64,000 nucleotides of DNA, taken from positions 434,001-498,000 of the forward strand of contig JANCYW010000003.1 in the NCBI GenBank assembly GCA_026184775.1. The letters run 5' to 3'. Both the position numbers and the translations under genes were made by a program. The notes beneath the pieces are model-generated. The model ran no database searches. It had not been told where the DNA came from and worked only from the letters and a program-made list of their open reading frames with translations. This document shows, piece after piece, positions 36,501-45,409 of the stretch (within the stretch, counting starts at the first letter, position 1; each line of letters starts with the position of its first letter). The DNA is from Cyanidium caldarium (lineage: Eukaryota > Rhodophyta > Bangiophyceae > Cyanidiales > Cyanidiaceae).

Positions 36501-37285
36501 TGCGACCGCGACGCCGTGGCCGCCGCGCCATCTATGAAGAGCTCATCGCCAACGGCTGGCTGACCCGCGGCCCGCAGCTGACCGACGACGAGATGTCGCT
36601 GCGGCTGCCGTGCGAGCTGGCACCCGGGTTGGTGTTGTTGGCGCTGGGGGACATCGTCACCGACACCCGATTGGCGCCGGCTTTTCACGACGAGCAGCAC
36701 CTCCTGCCCATCGGGCTGCGCACTGCGCGCAAATCGCTGGCCACCGGCCGCTGGTACGAGACCACGGTGGAGTGCGCCGCCGACCGACCGGCGCCGCGGT
36801 TCCGGGTGCGCGAGGTGGAGTTTCAGCTGCCGCCAGTGGCCGTATCGGATGCTGTGGCCGCTTCCGGCACGGTTACGGTGGACGATATTGTGGTGCCGGT
36901 GTCCAAGGGCTTCCACATGCACGGCGACGACCTGGGCGACCTGTGGATGACGCTGGGCAACACCCCGATCGAGACCGGTTACGCGCCCGGTGAAGTGCCG
37001 TTCGTGCGCGTGGTGAGCGGTATGGAACGCGCCGGCCTGCATGACCCCAATTTAATCTACTGCCTGCAGCAGATGCCCCGCGTGCGCGAGTGTTGTCCGC
37101 GGTACCGCCTGCGCGATTTCACCGCCGAAGGCGGCGGCGGTGTCGTCAGCAGCCACTCCGGTCTGTACGACACCATGATGAAGATGATGCCGGGCGTGTG
37201 GGATGACAGCGCCGCGCCGCAGCCGTTTAGCTTTGAGTGGATGCCGCGCAGGGAGATGAAGGAGGCGACGGCGAGTGAAGGGTGA
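33587..37285 (+). CDS. FHA / SANT-like / FYR-domain chromatin-type protein
   Basis: A 1232-residue protein. An N-terminal FHA phospho-threonine-binding domain spans about 27-148, with VVLGR, LSRRHAIIAW and GKNGV. Two segments of the CHD C-terminal SANT-like type follow: WTAADDADLVRGLYRHGYGDLSKLYDDQELGF near 368-400, and WWRSAHDRALLYGIDRHGVGLGAFERM near 800-826. Acidic and Ala/Gly-rich linkers separate them. A FYRN motif lies at about 1005-1065 (LVLLALGDIVTD, FHDEQHLLPIGLRTAR) and a FYRC-like part at about 1100-1180 (DLWMTLG, IYCLQQMPRVREC). No helicase or SET domain is present. The set of domains suggests a nuclear scaffold that reads phosphorylation and histone state. The function is inferred only. 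Confidence 0.75.
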   Translation: MEVGSAGDGAVSAAPSEGASLTAGGYAKLFLKVFDTGEHCIAEAEYIVRRSEVVLGRSASDVPERFLEPVGGGADVGVGFSNKLSRRHAIIAWSRERRRFELTCLGKNGVLVAHAGGYEVVRPESAPVPLSSFTLLLLGDCVACFLLPSVSADGEHAGGIAVANGVAGADAITTSGSLSHAWPPPPSSAAATAPAAPGMAEMAGAGLYPASGLHVALEGYGAEEWSKIDTLMLQKGMTRFGFGRWHDIAAQAEAGRLDRKTEAELVLMGRRIVIQAALHVTGAEREAMLQLLRLYRDPSVSPEQLQQQIEAETAAVAAETPDTEHRKYVRWARRFRLMHRIGCIAQSDAILQRLERGELTVPCKPPCDAWTAADDADLVRGLYRHGYGDLSKLYDDQELGFHLRFAPPAPVAGPPPAARARRSGSGSAAEAATDEGEDAGDDADEDEEEEERGGTEVANASGVEGSAASAEVAVEAPDAVEPRHEGAPTATAGTDGGLPPFPSSLDLGKRVRSIAKVGARYFETRRGGGDAAARHRQAGDGADGDGGGKPAGTQRQPKTPEQKQAEALERLKRLQPFSKKDVRDMERLVVNYGTDFCPDAERSPQRMLPLPLHDWSRFVTRIQAMQFKFPETLEDMFIELMRECYRVLATPRGETGGAAAAADMLEMEACAAPPDDDEDGSDDDDEEDAIGTVDAEAATTTSFPNSSPADVDPPEADALFRTVKARCRHSGIHAHILSQAATFPPSTVFLDVSREYARKAIYRVHFFTILRVHLLPCASLAELVRLAPPPPSKNLPAWWRSAHDRALLYGIDRHGVGLGAFERMARDRELGFPQSIENYCARSRAGMSPLPRQKVNFPKVKVALRRAKTVMEAVCEALHAAPYPYDPAWVDETERTRRVAHFRALSEAQQLYARLATQLREQSAVASASAAAASGHAAEASATDDASIGQPDAGSSGIIAAPASALTARGGVRPRRRGRRAIYEELIANGWLTRGPQLTDDEMSLRLPCELAPGLVLLALGDIVTDTRLAPAFHDEQHLLPIGLRTARKSLATGRWYETTVECAADRPAPRFRVREVEFQLPPVAVSDAVAASGTVTVDDIVVPVSKGFHMHGDDLGDLWMTLGNTPIETGYAPGEVPFVRVVSGMERAGLHDPNLIYCLQQMPRVRECCPRYRLRDFTAEGGGGVVSSHSGLYDTMMKMMPGVWDDSAAPQPFSFEWMPRREMKEATASEG

Positions 37286-37342
37286 ACGTAAACGTCGGCA
37301 GCGCGCGTGTCCCATGTCCGCCGGAATGAACTCTCCCTCTCT

Positions 37343-38077
37343 CTATTGCCGCTCCAGAGGTAGGCGTCGGGCGGCTGCGCGCTCCAGGTTGCGCTCCCGC
37401 AGCGACTCCGGCAACAGCTGCACGAAGCGCTCCAGGTGCTCCCGCGCCTCTTGCAAGTAGATCAGCGCCTCGTTGGCGTACTTGCGCTGCCCGGTGGTGA
37501 TTTCATCATTGCTCGGCATGAATATCGGGGTGTACAGACTGGCATCCAACTGGGTGAAGATGTTGTCCAGCTCGTTGGCCAGCACCATGCCCTCGTCGGA
37601 CGCCGCCTGGCCTACCGACGGCGTCAACACCTCGCGGGTGACGGTGAGCATGGCGGTGTGCAGGCGCAGGTTGCGGGTGCAGTAGTTGACGTTGGAGCGC
37701 GCCTTGTCCCACGAAGCGCTCGACACGTAGCGCGGTATTGGTTCGAGCAGTTGACGGCAGAGTACGACCGCTTGCACGCTGGCGTCCACGTCGGGACGCG
37801 TGGATCGCGCCGAGAGCGAGGAGGGTGTTAGGGTGGCGAGGAAGATTAGCAGCGCCGAGGAGAGGATGCAACGGCGGCGAGAGAGAAGCGTGGAGAGAGG
37901 AGGAGGCGCGTAAGTGCGCGATGGGTTAGGCGACGAATGGAGCAGCGGTGGGGAGCGGCGCAACCTCGGAGCGCAGTTGATGCAGGCGCCGAGGCCCCAT
38001 CGGGCAACCCGGGAAGGGCGGTCTCGCAGCGAAGGATATAGTGAGGGTGCTGCACTGGTCACGAAGTGCAATCGCAT
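37343..38077 (-). CDS. Thylakoid-lumen helical protein, PsbQ-like
   Basis: A 244-residue precursor. The first ~65 residues are Ser/Pro/Arg-rich and acid-free (plastid transit). A twin-arginine-like signal then follows: LSRRRCILSSALLIFLATLTPSSLSA, with a likely AxA-type cleavage before RSTRP. The mature ~150 residues are all helical, with SASWDKARSNVNYCTRNLRLH, LANELDNIFTQLDASLY and YANEALIYLQEAREHLERFVQLLP. They form a four-helix bundle of the PsbQ/PsbQ' kind, which stabilises photosystem II oxygen evolution in red algae. The exact family is not certain. Localisation to the lumen is better supported than identity. Confidence 0.6.
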   Translation of the reverse strand: MRLHFVTSAAPSLYPSLRDRPSRVARWGLGACINCAPRLRRSPPLLHSSPNPSRTYAPPPLSTLLSRRRCILSSALLIFLATLTPSSLSARSTRPDVDASVQAVVLCRQLLEPIPRYVSSASWDKARSNVNYCTRNLRLHTAMLTVTREVLTPSVGQAASDEGMVLANELDNIFTQLDASLYTPIFMPSNDEITTGQRKYANEALIYLQEAREHLERFVQLLPESLRERNLERAAARRLPLERQ

Positions 38078-38856
38078 CGCTGACGACCGCCCTGGAGGAG
38101 TGGCCGCCCCGGCCCCACCACCGGGAGCGTCCGAGGCGCAACGATCCGGGCGTCACCGTCGAGAGCGCGTCCGCCGTTTTGTCACACGACCGAATCGCGT
38201 GACCGACGGGAGTGGGTCTCTGGGACGGGCGCACGTGCCCGCCCCTCCGTGGACGTTCATGCCCCGTGTGCGGTGGCGATGGCATGCCGGATAGGGTTCA
38301 GGAGGGTCTTGCGGACGACCAGACTGTGGTAAAGGCTACGAGTGGGGTGGCGAGCGCGTCCGAGCACGACGTGATCACGGCAGCGGCGTTCGGCAGATTC
38401 GGCGCCGACGATCCCGCTCCGGTCTCCACACCAACCGGGAGCGCCGGGTCATTCGACGTGTTGAGGCGCGCCTATAACGGTTCAGCGGTACCTCGCGCTC
38501 GCAATCGGAACAACGGCCGGGAGGCGGTGACGATACAGGTGCAAGTTGGGTGTGACGGGATCGCCAGCGTCCGTGACGGTGACGATAATATCTCGGCGTC
38601 GCGTACGACCTCGCGCGGGGCGCCGCGAGACGGCCACCGATATCAGCAACGGCGTTGGCGACGATTCACCCGATTCATCTTCATCGGACTAGAGATAGCG
38701 GCTGCAGTGTTGGCGGGCGAGCTCGGTCGTGCAGCCCGTCGAACCGCCCGCGCGCGACGCACCTCCCCTCTCGCAGTGCTGATCGGTTACTGGCGGGTGA
38801 TCGCGGCATCCCTGTTCACGCTGCTCATCGGCACGGCACTGACCCGCTTCATCGCC
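38078..38856. other. Divergent upstream region with long open frame
   Basis: This lies between the PsbQ-like start and the V-ATPase e start. A frame in phase with V-ATPase e stays open from ATG 38284. It would add about 190 Arg/Ala/Gly-rich residues and two hydrophobic segments (FIFIGLEIAAAVLAGEL and VIAASLFTLLIGTALTRF). Known e subunits lack any such extension. It could be coding or leader; the shorter start is reported. Confidence 0.4.
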
Positions 38857-39123
38857 ATGGGACTGGGCACGCTGCTCGGCGGCACGGCGGCTTTTATTGC
38901 GCTCACCCTGGTGGCGTACATTGTGGTGAGTGCGGTTTGGCGCAAGCAACCGCCGGAGATGGCCATCGCCCGACTGGTGGTGCTCATGTCCGGCTACTGC
39001 ATGTGGTTGATGTGGATGATGTGTTATATGGATCAGCTGCATCCGCTGATACGACCCGAGCGTATGCAAACCGGTGCGGCGGCGTCGGCCAAGGCAGCTC
39101 GCCTGGCCAGGGGAGCGCGTTGA
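38857..39123 (+). CDS. VMA9: V-type proton ATPase subunit e (V0)
   Basis: An 88-residue subunit of the membrane sector of the vacuolar proton pump. It has two membrane helices: GGTAAFIALTLVAYIVVSAVW, then LVVLMSGYCMWLMWMMCYMDQLHPLIRPE. The second carries the family signature (CCYxMWxxxYxAQLHPLIxP). The length is right for the family (60-100 residues). The open frame continues upstream (see the preceding entry), so a longer protein cannot be excluded. Confidence 0.8.
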   Translation: MGLGTLLGGTAAFIALTLVAYIVVSAVWRKQPPEMAIARLVVLMSGYCMWLMWMMCYMDQLHPLIRPERMQTGAAASAKAARLARGAR

Positions 39124-39157
39124 GGTGGCACCGCCGGAGATCCGCGAACGCACCCGT

Positions 39158-40099
39158 TTACGCGCTCTCGGATAGCATCGAATGTCGTCGCAAGTAGTCC
39201 AACGAGTACATCGCCAACAGCATATGCGGCATGGTGAGCAGCCCCTCCCGCATCCACTGGCGCAACTGCTCCAACGACACCGGCCCGATGCGCTGAATGG
39301 ATTCCTCGGCGTCCAGTGCGCCCGGCGACGGGTCCGCTTGCGGATCCAGCGCCATAAACATCTTGCACACGTTCTTGGAGTACTTGTCCGCTGGCAAACC
39401 GGATACCGCCATCGACGACGATGACGCTCCGTCGCCCGATGCAGAGCGGTCCTTCTCGGCGCGCCAGGCGTCGGCGTTCCAGGTGCGACACGCGGCGGTG
39501 AGCTCGATCCAGCGCTCGCTGATCAAGTGCGCCTCCTCGCTCAGCTCGGCGCGCGCCGCATCCAGAAACGAGCGGTGTTTCGCCTCGGTCATGCCCGCCG
39601 GAAAGCCGTACAGGTAGCTGTTCAATCCCGGACAGTACTCGCGGATGGCGTGACAGCGCTGCGTACGCGTGCAGAACGGAAACACCAGCACCGACGCGCA
39701 GCCGACCGCCGGCTGTCCGAGGATATCAAAGGTGACCTGACGATCGTCCGGGTAGCGCACCGTGCGCTGGTACACGGTGGCGAAATTGTGATAGGCGACG
39801 CGTTCGTCGATCACGTGGACACCGTCCGTGGCGGTATGTGTGGGTGAATCGGAGGTGGGAGGTGGCGGCGATGATGATGATGATGATGATGAGGAGGAGG
39901 AGGAGGAGGAGGAGGAGGAGGAGAGACAGGCACAGAAGGGCGGGCAACCACGCGCCGCTCCGTGCAGCAGGTGTCGCGGCACCAGACGCAAGACAGGGAT
40001 GGATCCCATGTCACGGAGAGGAAGAGGCCAGCGAGCGCGGGATTCGGTGTACGGTGGTGTCAGTCCGATAAACGCCCACCGCAGGCGACGGCGATCCAT
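39158..40099 (-). CDS. Nudix-hydrolase-like protein with poly-Ser tract
   Basis: A 313-residue protein. A basic N-terminal region is followed by a run of 18 serines and four prolines (about residues 60-82), and then the Nudix fold from about 90 to 240. The Nudix box is divergent: FPAGMTEAKHRSFLDAARAELSEEAHL keeps the Gly and the EExx core but lacks the exact Gx5Ex7RE spacing. It also contains RYPDDRQVTFDILG and YGFPAG, as in ADP-sugar pyrophosphatases. The substrate is unknown and activity is uncertain. ATG 40099 is the first ATG; ATG 40009, just downstream, would give a presequence-like start (GSIPVLRLVPRHLLHG). Confidence 0.65.
   Translation of the reverse strand: MDRRRLRWAFIGLTPPYTESRARWPLPLRDMGSIPVLRLVPRHLLHGAARGCPPFCACLSSSSSSSSSSSSSSSSSSPPPPTSDSPTHTATDGVHVIDERVAYHNFATVYQRTVRYPDDRQVTFDILGQPAVGCASVLVFPFCTRTQRCHAIREYCPGLNSYLYGFPAGMTEAKHRSFLDAARAELSEEAHLISERWIELTAACRTWNADAWRAEKDRSASGDGASSSSMAVSGLPADKYSKNVCKMFMALDPQADPSPGALDAEESIQRIGPVSLEQLRQWMREGLLTMPHMLLAMYSLDYLRRHSMLSESA
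39870..39924. repeat. Coding trinucleotide repeat (GAT)n(GAG)n
   Basis: About eight GAT units run into about eleven GAG units on the plus strand. Read on the minus strand they encode the serine run of the Nudix-like protein (TCC and TCA codons). Such tracts are prone to length change. Confidence 0.85.
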
Positions 40100-40484
40100 C
40101 GAGACTCCCTGACGAGCCTCTCGGTGTTCCCTCCCGGTCCGCTCCACCAATAACACCTCTCACGTGTAACCGATCAACACCGCGTTCACGATATATACAC
40201 ACACACACAGTGTCCTCGTCTCCTCCTTCTCAGAGATCGTTGCACCATTCACGCTGCACCCTCTCGTATTCCATACCTCACCGCCATCGTCGATTCCCCG
40301 CCCGCCCCCCCCTCCATCGTCCATGCGCGCGTCCCGTCGCGCATCGATCGACGCGGTCGGGCGACCACCACGCGGGCACGTTGCACCTCCTCGGCTGAAG
40401 ACGTCGCCATCATGTCACCTCTACCCAGATCTCCCAGCTGTTAGCGTCCGCAGGGGAGCTTTCGTTCCCCTCCCATCCCTAGCC
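40100..40484. other. Divergent promoter region
   Basis: This lies between the Nudix-like start and RPB7. An A/T-rich ATATATAC plus (AC)5 run lies at about 40191-40210. The stretch from 40215 to 40484 is strongly pyrimidine-rich, like the leaders of other genes here. No gene is seen. Confidence 0.5.
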
Positions 40485-41009
40485 ATGGGATTCTTCTTGG
40501 TGGATTTGAAGCGGACGGTGACGGTCGCGCCGCGCCACCTGCATGCCAAAATCCACGACCACGCCATCCACCGACTCGTCACCCTGGTCGAGGGCACCAC
40601 TTCGGGTCAGTACGGGTACATCATCTCTGTGGTGGAAGTGCGGCGTCCATTGCCGCCGGCGGTCATCCAACCGGGCACTGGCGCGGCGCTCTTTGCGCTG
40701 CGCTATCGAGCCCTGGTGTTCCGGCCGTTTGTGGGCGAGGTGCTGGACGGTGTGGTGAGCACGGTGACGCGGCACGGGGTGTTTGTGGCGGTGGGTCCGC
40801 TGCGGGTGTTTGTCAGCGCCAAGAACGTGCCTGGCGATATGGAGTATGACGAGTCGGAACAGTGTTATGTGTCGGCGGTGCAGGGCAGCGAGGACCGCCT
40901 GGAGGTGAACACCCCGGTGCGATTGCGTCTGGTGGGCATGCGACGCGACGCTACCGAGTTGGCCGCGGTGGGCACCATGCACACCGACTATCTGGGCAGT
41001 TTGGGGTAG
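40485..41009 (+). CDS. RPB7: RNA polymerase II subunit RPB7
   Basis: A 174-residue subunit of the RPB4/RPB7 stalk of RNA polymerase II. It opens with the tip-domain motif MGFFLVDLKRTVTVAPRHL and continues with EGTTSGQYGYIISV. The linker LRYRALVFRPFVGEVLDGVV leads into an S1-like OB fold (VTRHGVFVAVGPLRVFVSAKNVP, then a Tyr-Asp-containing loop). Length equals that of yeast and human RPB7 (171-172). Confidence 0.95.
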   Translation: MGFFLVDLKRTVTVAPRHLHAKIHDHAIHRLVTLVEGTTSGQYGYIISVVEVRRPLPPAVIQPGTGAALFALRYRALVFRPFVGEVLDGVVSTVTRHGVFVAVGPLRVFVSAKNVPGDMEYDESEQCYVSAVQGSEDRLEVNTPVRLRLVGMRRDATELAAVGTMHTDYLGSLG

Positions 41010-41036
41010 GTGGGCGATGGTCATGGCGCGGTCGTT

Positions 41037-44000
41037 TTAGAGCGTTTGGATGATGGCGTTGTGTTGGGCATCGAGGCGGAAGCGGCGAGCGGTGAACAGA
41101 TCGCTGCCGTAAAAAGCGGCCACCGACTCGATGCCCATCTGGGCGGCGCGATTCTCGAAATCGTCGCGGTCCACCACTGCTACGGTCGGCGCGGGGCGCT
41201 CGGACGGCGAGCCCGACGGCTGCGACGGCGTCCGCGTGGCCGTCGTCGGGGCGGCGGCAGCGGCGGCAGCGGCGGCATACTCCCGTACCATACCGTTCAG
41301 CAGGTGCAGAAGCAGTTCGTGATCGTTGCGCTGATACGCGAGGTATTTGTAAAAGGTGCGCTTCAGCCCGCGCATCACCGAGTACTTTTGCGACGAGAAG
41401 AACGACTCCAGCATCACGGCGATGGCGGCGTTCACGTCGGCGTCGCGCACGGTGTCGTGCAAATGCATACGGGCGTGCGCTTCGGCCAGGCGCACGATCG
41501 ACTCCAGATGACGCAGCGCAATGGGCATGCCGCCGCAAGCCAGCGACTCGCGGCGCAAGTCGATGTACAGCTGGGCGAGTTTGTGCTCATCGAGGTGCGT
41601 CAGGCGCGGGTGCACATGTCGCCGCGCATACAGCAGATACTTGCGCAGCAGCGGCTGCGGAATCGGGCGCACTGGGCCGCCGTCAGGAGCGAGAACGGCA
41701 TCACCGGAAGACTGCGCGGTGGTCGGCACCGGGTCCGATGCCGCCTCCGCACCCATCTCCTGCTCTTCCTCCTCCTGCTCCCCCTCGGTGCCATGGGGAT
41801 GCGACGCGATGTGTGAGCGCACCACAAACGCCGCCAGCGCCTCATCGGCGGCCACATCCACCACGTCGCGTATCACGCACAGCACGTCGAAGCGCGACAG
41901 GATCGGTTCGGTCAGGTCCACATTCTCCATGAAGGACACCGACGGGTCGTACCGACCGCGCAGCGGGTTGGCGGCGGCGATCACCGAGCACCGCGCCTGC
42001 AGCGTGGTCACGATGCCCGCCTTGCTGATCGAGATGCTCTGCTGCTCCATCGCCTCGTGAATGGAGGTGCGATCCTGGTCGTTCATCTTGTCGAATTCAT
42101 CGATGAGGCAGGTGCCGCGGTCGGCCAGCACCAGCGCGCCGCCCTCGAGCGTCCACTCGCGGGTGACCGGGTCGCGCTGCACGGCGGCCGTCAGGCCGAC
42201 CGCCGAGGCGCCCTTGCCGGTGGTGTACACCGCGCGATGCGCCGTCTTCTCCACGTACTTGAGGAATTGCGATTTGGCCATGCCCGGATCGCCCAGCAAC
42301 AGCACGTTGATATCGCCGCGGGTGCGGTGCTTCTCGCCTATCTCCTTGGCCTCGCCTCCAAACAGCGCCAGCGCCAGCGCCCGCTTGATGTTGGTGTGGC
42401 CGTAAATGGACGGCGCGATCGAGGCCACCAAACGTTCGCCGATGCGCGGCTCGGCCGCCAGGCGCCGGATGGCCTGCTCGTCGTCTTCGGTGAGTTCCAC
42501 ATCGGCTTGCGCATCCTCCAGCTTGCGCACGTAATTGGCCAGAATGCCGGTGGAGAAGATCGGGAAGCCGTTGCGCAAGTTGAGTGATGCGTCAAAATTG
42601 TGGCGGTAGATGCCGGTCACCTCCACCAGATCACCGGGGCGGGCCACGTCGACCAGGTCGGCGGTGCACACGACCTCTTTGTAGCGCGGCAACCGTCCGG
42701 GCGGCACGGTGCCCGGCGGCTCCTGGACGACCATCTTCTGGTAGTTGCCGTACATCGTCTGGGCGGAGTTGATGGTGAACGGGCCGCGCGAGTCGCACTG
42801 ACTGCAGTGGCGTACCGAGTGCTCCGGATGCGCCGCGTTGGTCACATTCGGCTCCAGCAGCGCGCCGCAGCGCTGGCAGTTGAGTTTCACCACGCGCAGC
42901 TGCGGCAGCACCGAGCCGCGCTTGGTCACCACGCCGCTCACTTTGATGAGACAGTTCAGATGCACTTGGCGGATGTCGCGCAACGCATCGCGAATGGGCA
43001 GGTCGGCGATGCGCACGTGCACCTCACGCTGGATGGACTTGTAGGCGGGGTAGAGGGCGAGCGTCACCAGCAGGGCGGTGTCATCGAAGATGCGCAGCAT
43101 TTCGGTGGGCGCATCGGTGACCCACACCGCCAGCAGCGGGTCGAATCTCATCATGTCCTGGTAGCTCACGATGAGGCTCTGTCCGTTGCGCGCACACATT
43201 TGCCTCATGCGCTCGACGTAAATGGCGCGGCCGGTGGTGTCATCCACCGCCTGTCGCAAAAAGTTGGCAAAGCGGCGTTGCAGGGCGCGCCGTGGGCGCT
43301 CTGCACGGATCCAGCTGCGCAGATCGCCCGAAAACTCCTCCAGATTGAAGGCGGCGTCGGCGGTGGCGTCGTCAAACAGCGTCCGTGCCGCGGCGGTGGG
43401 ATCGGCGGAGGAGTAGCCCTCCACGTTCAGGATGCCGGTGGAGATGGGCGACGAGGGCGTAGCGCCATAACTCTCCGCGCCGCTCGGGGAGAATGGCGGC
43501 GCCCGCTGCCGGGACACACCACCCGAGCTCATCCGCTGCGACGAAGCAACGGTGCCGTCGTCGGCATCACTCCACAGCATGCGAGCCATGCGCGACTGCC
43601 GCCGGTGCCGACGCAGCTCGCGGCGCCGACGGCGGTCCACCTCGCGGTCCGCTGCCCGCCGCGCCGCCGCATCCATCCGCTCGTCCGCATCCGGGTCCAA
43701 CTCCGCCTCGCTGTCGGTCTCGTAACGATCCAGCTCCGGGTTGGGCTGATAGTCGCGCTCCATATCCTCCAACAGATCCTCGCCTGACTCTTCACTGTCG
43801 TCGGCCGACGCCAACTCCAGACGCTCCAGCTCGCCGACCCCGCCGCCGTCGGACGCCATCCAAGCGTCCGATCCCGCCCCGACGGCGGACTGGTTGGTGC
43901 CGTGGGCCACATTCTCGTCGTTGCCGCCCACCGAGCTGCTACTCCCCGGCTCACTACCAGTCCCGCCCGCAAGCGCCGTAACCGACCGTCGCGATCGCGG

Positions 44001-44048
44001 CGAACGTCCTGCGCGACGCCCCGCGTTGGACGAAGGCGTGGTCACCAT
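41037..44048 (-). CDS. MCM2: DNA replication licensing helicase subunit MCM2
   Basis: A 1003-residue MCM with a long acidic and low-complexity N-terminal extension, as in MCM2 (residues 1-230). It then has the MCM2-specific NLEEFSGDLRSWI region and a zinc finger of two Cys pairs (CQRCGALL, CSQCDSRG). The AAA+ core includes Walker A GDPGMAKSQFLKY, Walker B LIDEFDKMND, sensor 1 AAANPLRGRYDP and the arginine finger LSRFDVL. A 50-residue acidic insertion lies before the C-terminal lid. The C-terminal ~100 residues are divergent, with an alanine run. The start is the ATG at the head of the acidic extension; the open frame continues upstream across a neighbouring gene and is not coding there. Confidence 0.96.
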   Translation of the reverse strand: MVTTPSSNAGRRAGRSPRSRRSVTALAGGTGSEPGSSSSVGGNDENVAHGTNQSAVGAGSDAWMASDGGGVGELERLELASADDSEESGEDLLEDMERDYQPNPELDRYETDSEAELDPDADERMDAAARRAADREVDRRRRRELRRHRRQSRMARMLWSDADDGTVASSQRMSSGGVSRQRAPPFSPSGAESYGATPSSPISTGILNVEGYSSADPTAAARTLFDDATADAAFNLEEFSGDLRSWIRAERPRRALQRRFANFLRQAVDDTTGRAIYVERMRQMCARNGQSLIVSYQDMMRFDPLLAVWVTDAPTEMLRIFDDTALLVTLALYPAYKSIQREVHVRIADLPIRDALRDIRQVHLNCLIKVSGVVTKRGSVLPQLRVVKLNCQRCGALLEPNVTNAAHPEHSVRHCSQCDSRGPFTINSAQTMYGNYQKMVVQEPPGTVPPGRLPRYKEVVCTADLVDVARPGDLVEVTGIYRHNFDASLNLRNGFPIFSTGILANYVRKLEDAQADVELTEDDEQAIRRLAAEPRIGERLVASIAPSIYGHTNIKRALALALFGGEAKEIGEKHRTRGDINVLLLGDPGMAKSQFLKYVEKTAHRAVYTTGKGASAVGLTAAVQRDPVTREWTLEGGALVLADRGTCLIDEFDKMNDQDRTSIHEAMEQQSISISKAGIVTTLQARCSVIAAANPLRGRYDPSVSFMENVDLTEPILSRFDVLCVIRDVVDVAADEALAAFVVRSHIASHPHGTEGEQEEEEQEMGAEAASDPVPTTAQSSGDAVLAPDGGPVRPIPQPLLRKYLLYARRHVHPRLTHLDEHKLAQLYIDLRRESLACGGMPIALRHLESIVRLAEAHARMHLHDTVRDADVNAAIAVMLESFFSSQKYSVMRGLKRTFYKYLAYQRNDHELLLHLLNGMVREYAAAAAAAAAPTTATRTPSQPSGSPSERPAPTVAVVDRDDFENRAAQMGIESVAAFYGSDLFTARRFRLDAQHNAIIQTL

Positions 44049-44369
44049 ACCGTCGTGCTGTTGCGAGTCGGTGTCGGAGGGGTTCACACACAGACAGACC
44101 ACCAACGGACCGTTACGGTATGGCGCAATTTCCCGCCAGCGCGCACGGTCGATGCGCATCGATGATGCGATGCGTGTGAGAGAATTTCCCGCGCTTTTTC
44201 CGTTCGCGGCAGACGGCGCTGTTTCGCTTCGGATTTCGGGTCGGGAGACGCGTTGCGCTACGCGACGTCGACGCCTATGTCTGCACACCGGTTGGCGGTC
44301 GTGAACGCAGGGTGGGGCGTGCTCTGGGCGCCAGGCATCGAGGGGCGATAGTCTGATGTCGGCGCCCCG
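44049..44369. other. Divergent promoter stretch
   Basis: The space between the starts of MCM2 and the pseudouridine synthase. The MCM2 frame stays open to the left but has no conserved content. No other gene is seen. Confidence 0.45.
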
Positions 44370-45347
44370 ATGTCTCTCCGGGCAGGGTTTCGGAGGTGGC
44401 GCTCGCATCGATTGCCGCGGCCCACGTTCTGCCGTTCCCACTCCCGGAACATGAGGCCGCGAGTACGAAACGACGATCCGTTGTGCACCGAAAGCAGCCC
44501 ACATCGACGACCCGATCCGCACCCGTTTCTGCCGGTGCTGCACGTGTCGGAGCATTTTTTGGTGGTGGACAAGCCGGCGGATATGCGCATCGACGGCGAC
44601 GCGTTTCCGGTTACGGTGGAGCGGCTGGCGCAACGCTGGCTGGACCGCGCACCCGCATCGCTGGCCGCCCAGTGGCAGCCGACGGGCATGCGGCGAGTGG
44701 GGCACGTGCTGCAACCACTGCCGCCGCCGCGGGTGCGTCTCGTCCATCAACTCGACTATGCCACCTCGGGCGTGATGTTGTTGGCGCTGCAGCGGGTGCC
44801 GGCCGCGCATGCTGTTGCGGCCTTTGCGCGACGCGCGATGCACAAGGAGTACCGCGCGTTGGTGCACGGATGGATGCTGGGCGGGCGCATCGGCACCACG
44901 ATCATGTTGACCTGGCCGATACAGGCCTGTGCGGATGATTTTAGAATGCAGGTGGGGAAGCGATCGGCGGCAGATACGGATGCCACTGCTCGCCCCGCAA
45001 TCACTCGGGTGCAGCTGTTGGCGGTGGGCACCTGCGCTGGCGTGCCCGTATCCGATGTGTTGGTGCAACCGGAGACGGGCCGACGGCACCAAATTCGGGT
45101 ACACCTGCAGGCGGCCGGCCACGGCATCGTCGGCGATGCCACGTATCCGACGCGCCCCGACGAGACACAGCGCTTTCCCCGCATGATGCTGCACGCGTGG
45201 CGGCTGCACCTGCCCGCGACGCTGGTGCACCAGTTTGGCTTGCCGCAGACATTGCAGGCGCCGCTGCCCGTCGAGTTTGCGGAAATGCAACGAGAGGTCG
45301 AAGATAGGCGAAGGGTAGAGAGCAAGTGCCGACACGTGCAGGAGTAG
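44370..45347 (+). CDS. RluA/RSU-type pseudouridine synthase
   Basis: A 325-residue enzyme that converts uridine to pseudouridine in RNA. The catalytic motif is RLVHQLDYATSGVMLLAL, with the conserved Asp in place of HRLDxxTSG. HKEYRALVHG and ETGRRHQIRVHLQAAGHGIVGDATYP follow, as in the RluA family. It lacks an S4 domain. The N-terminal ~50 residues are basic with no strong motif and could target an organelle. A short fast-evolving insert lies at about 190-210. The nearest named group is RPUSD1-like; the RNA substrate cannot be told. Confidence 0.88.
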   Translation: MSLRAGFRRWRSHRLPRPTFCRSHSRNMRPRVRNDDPLCTESSPHRRPDPHPFLPVLHVSEHFLVVDKPADMRIDGDAFPVTVERLAQRWLDRAPASLAAQWQPTGMRRVGHVLQPLPPPRVRLVHQLDYATSGVMLLALQRVPAAHAVAAFARRAMHKEYRALVHGWMLGGRIGTTIMLTWPIQACADDFRMQVGKRSAADTDATARPAITRVQLLAVGTCAGVPVSDVLVQPETGRRHQIRVHLQAAGHGIVGDATYPTRPDETQRFPRMMLHAWRLHLPATLVHQFGLPQTLQAPLPVEFAEMQREVEDRRRVESKCRHVQE

Positions 45348-45409
45348 TGGCAATGGAGCAGCGTCTGGTGCATGACGTTCGCTCCCGCTCTCCCGTCCTG
45401 GTCCCTCTT

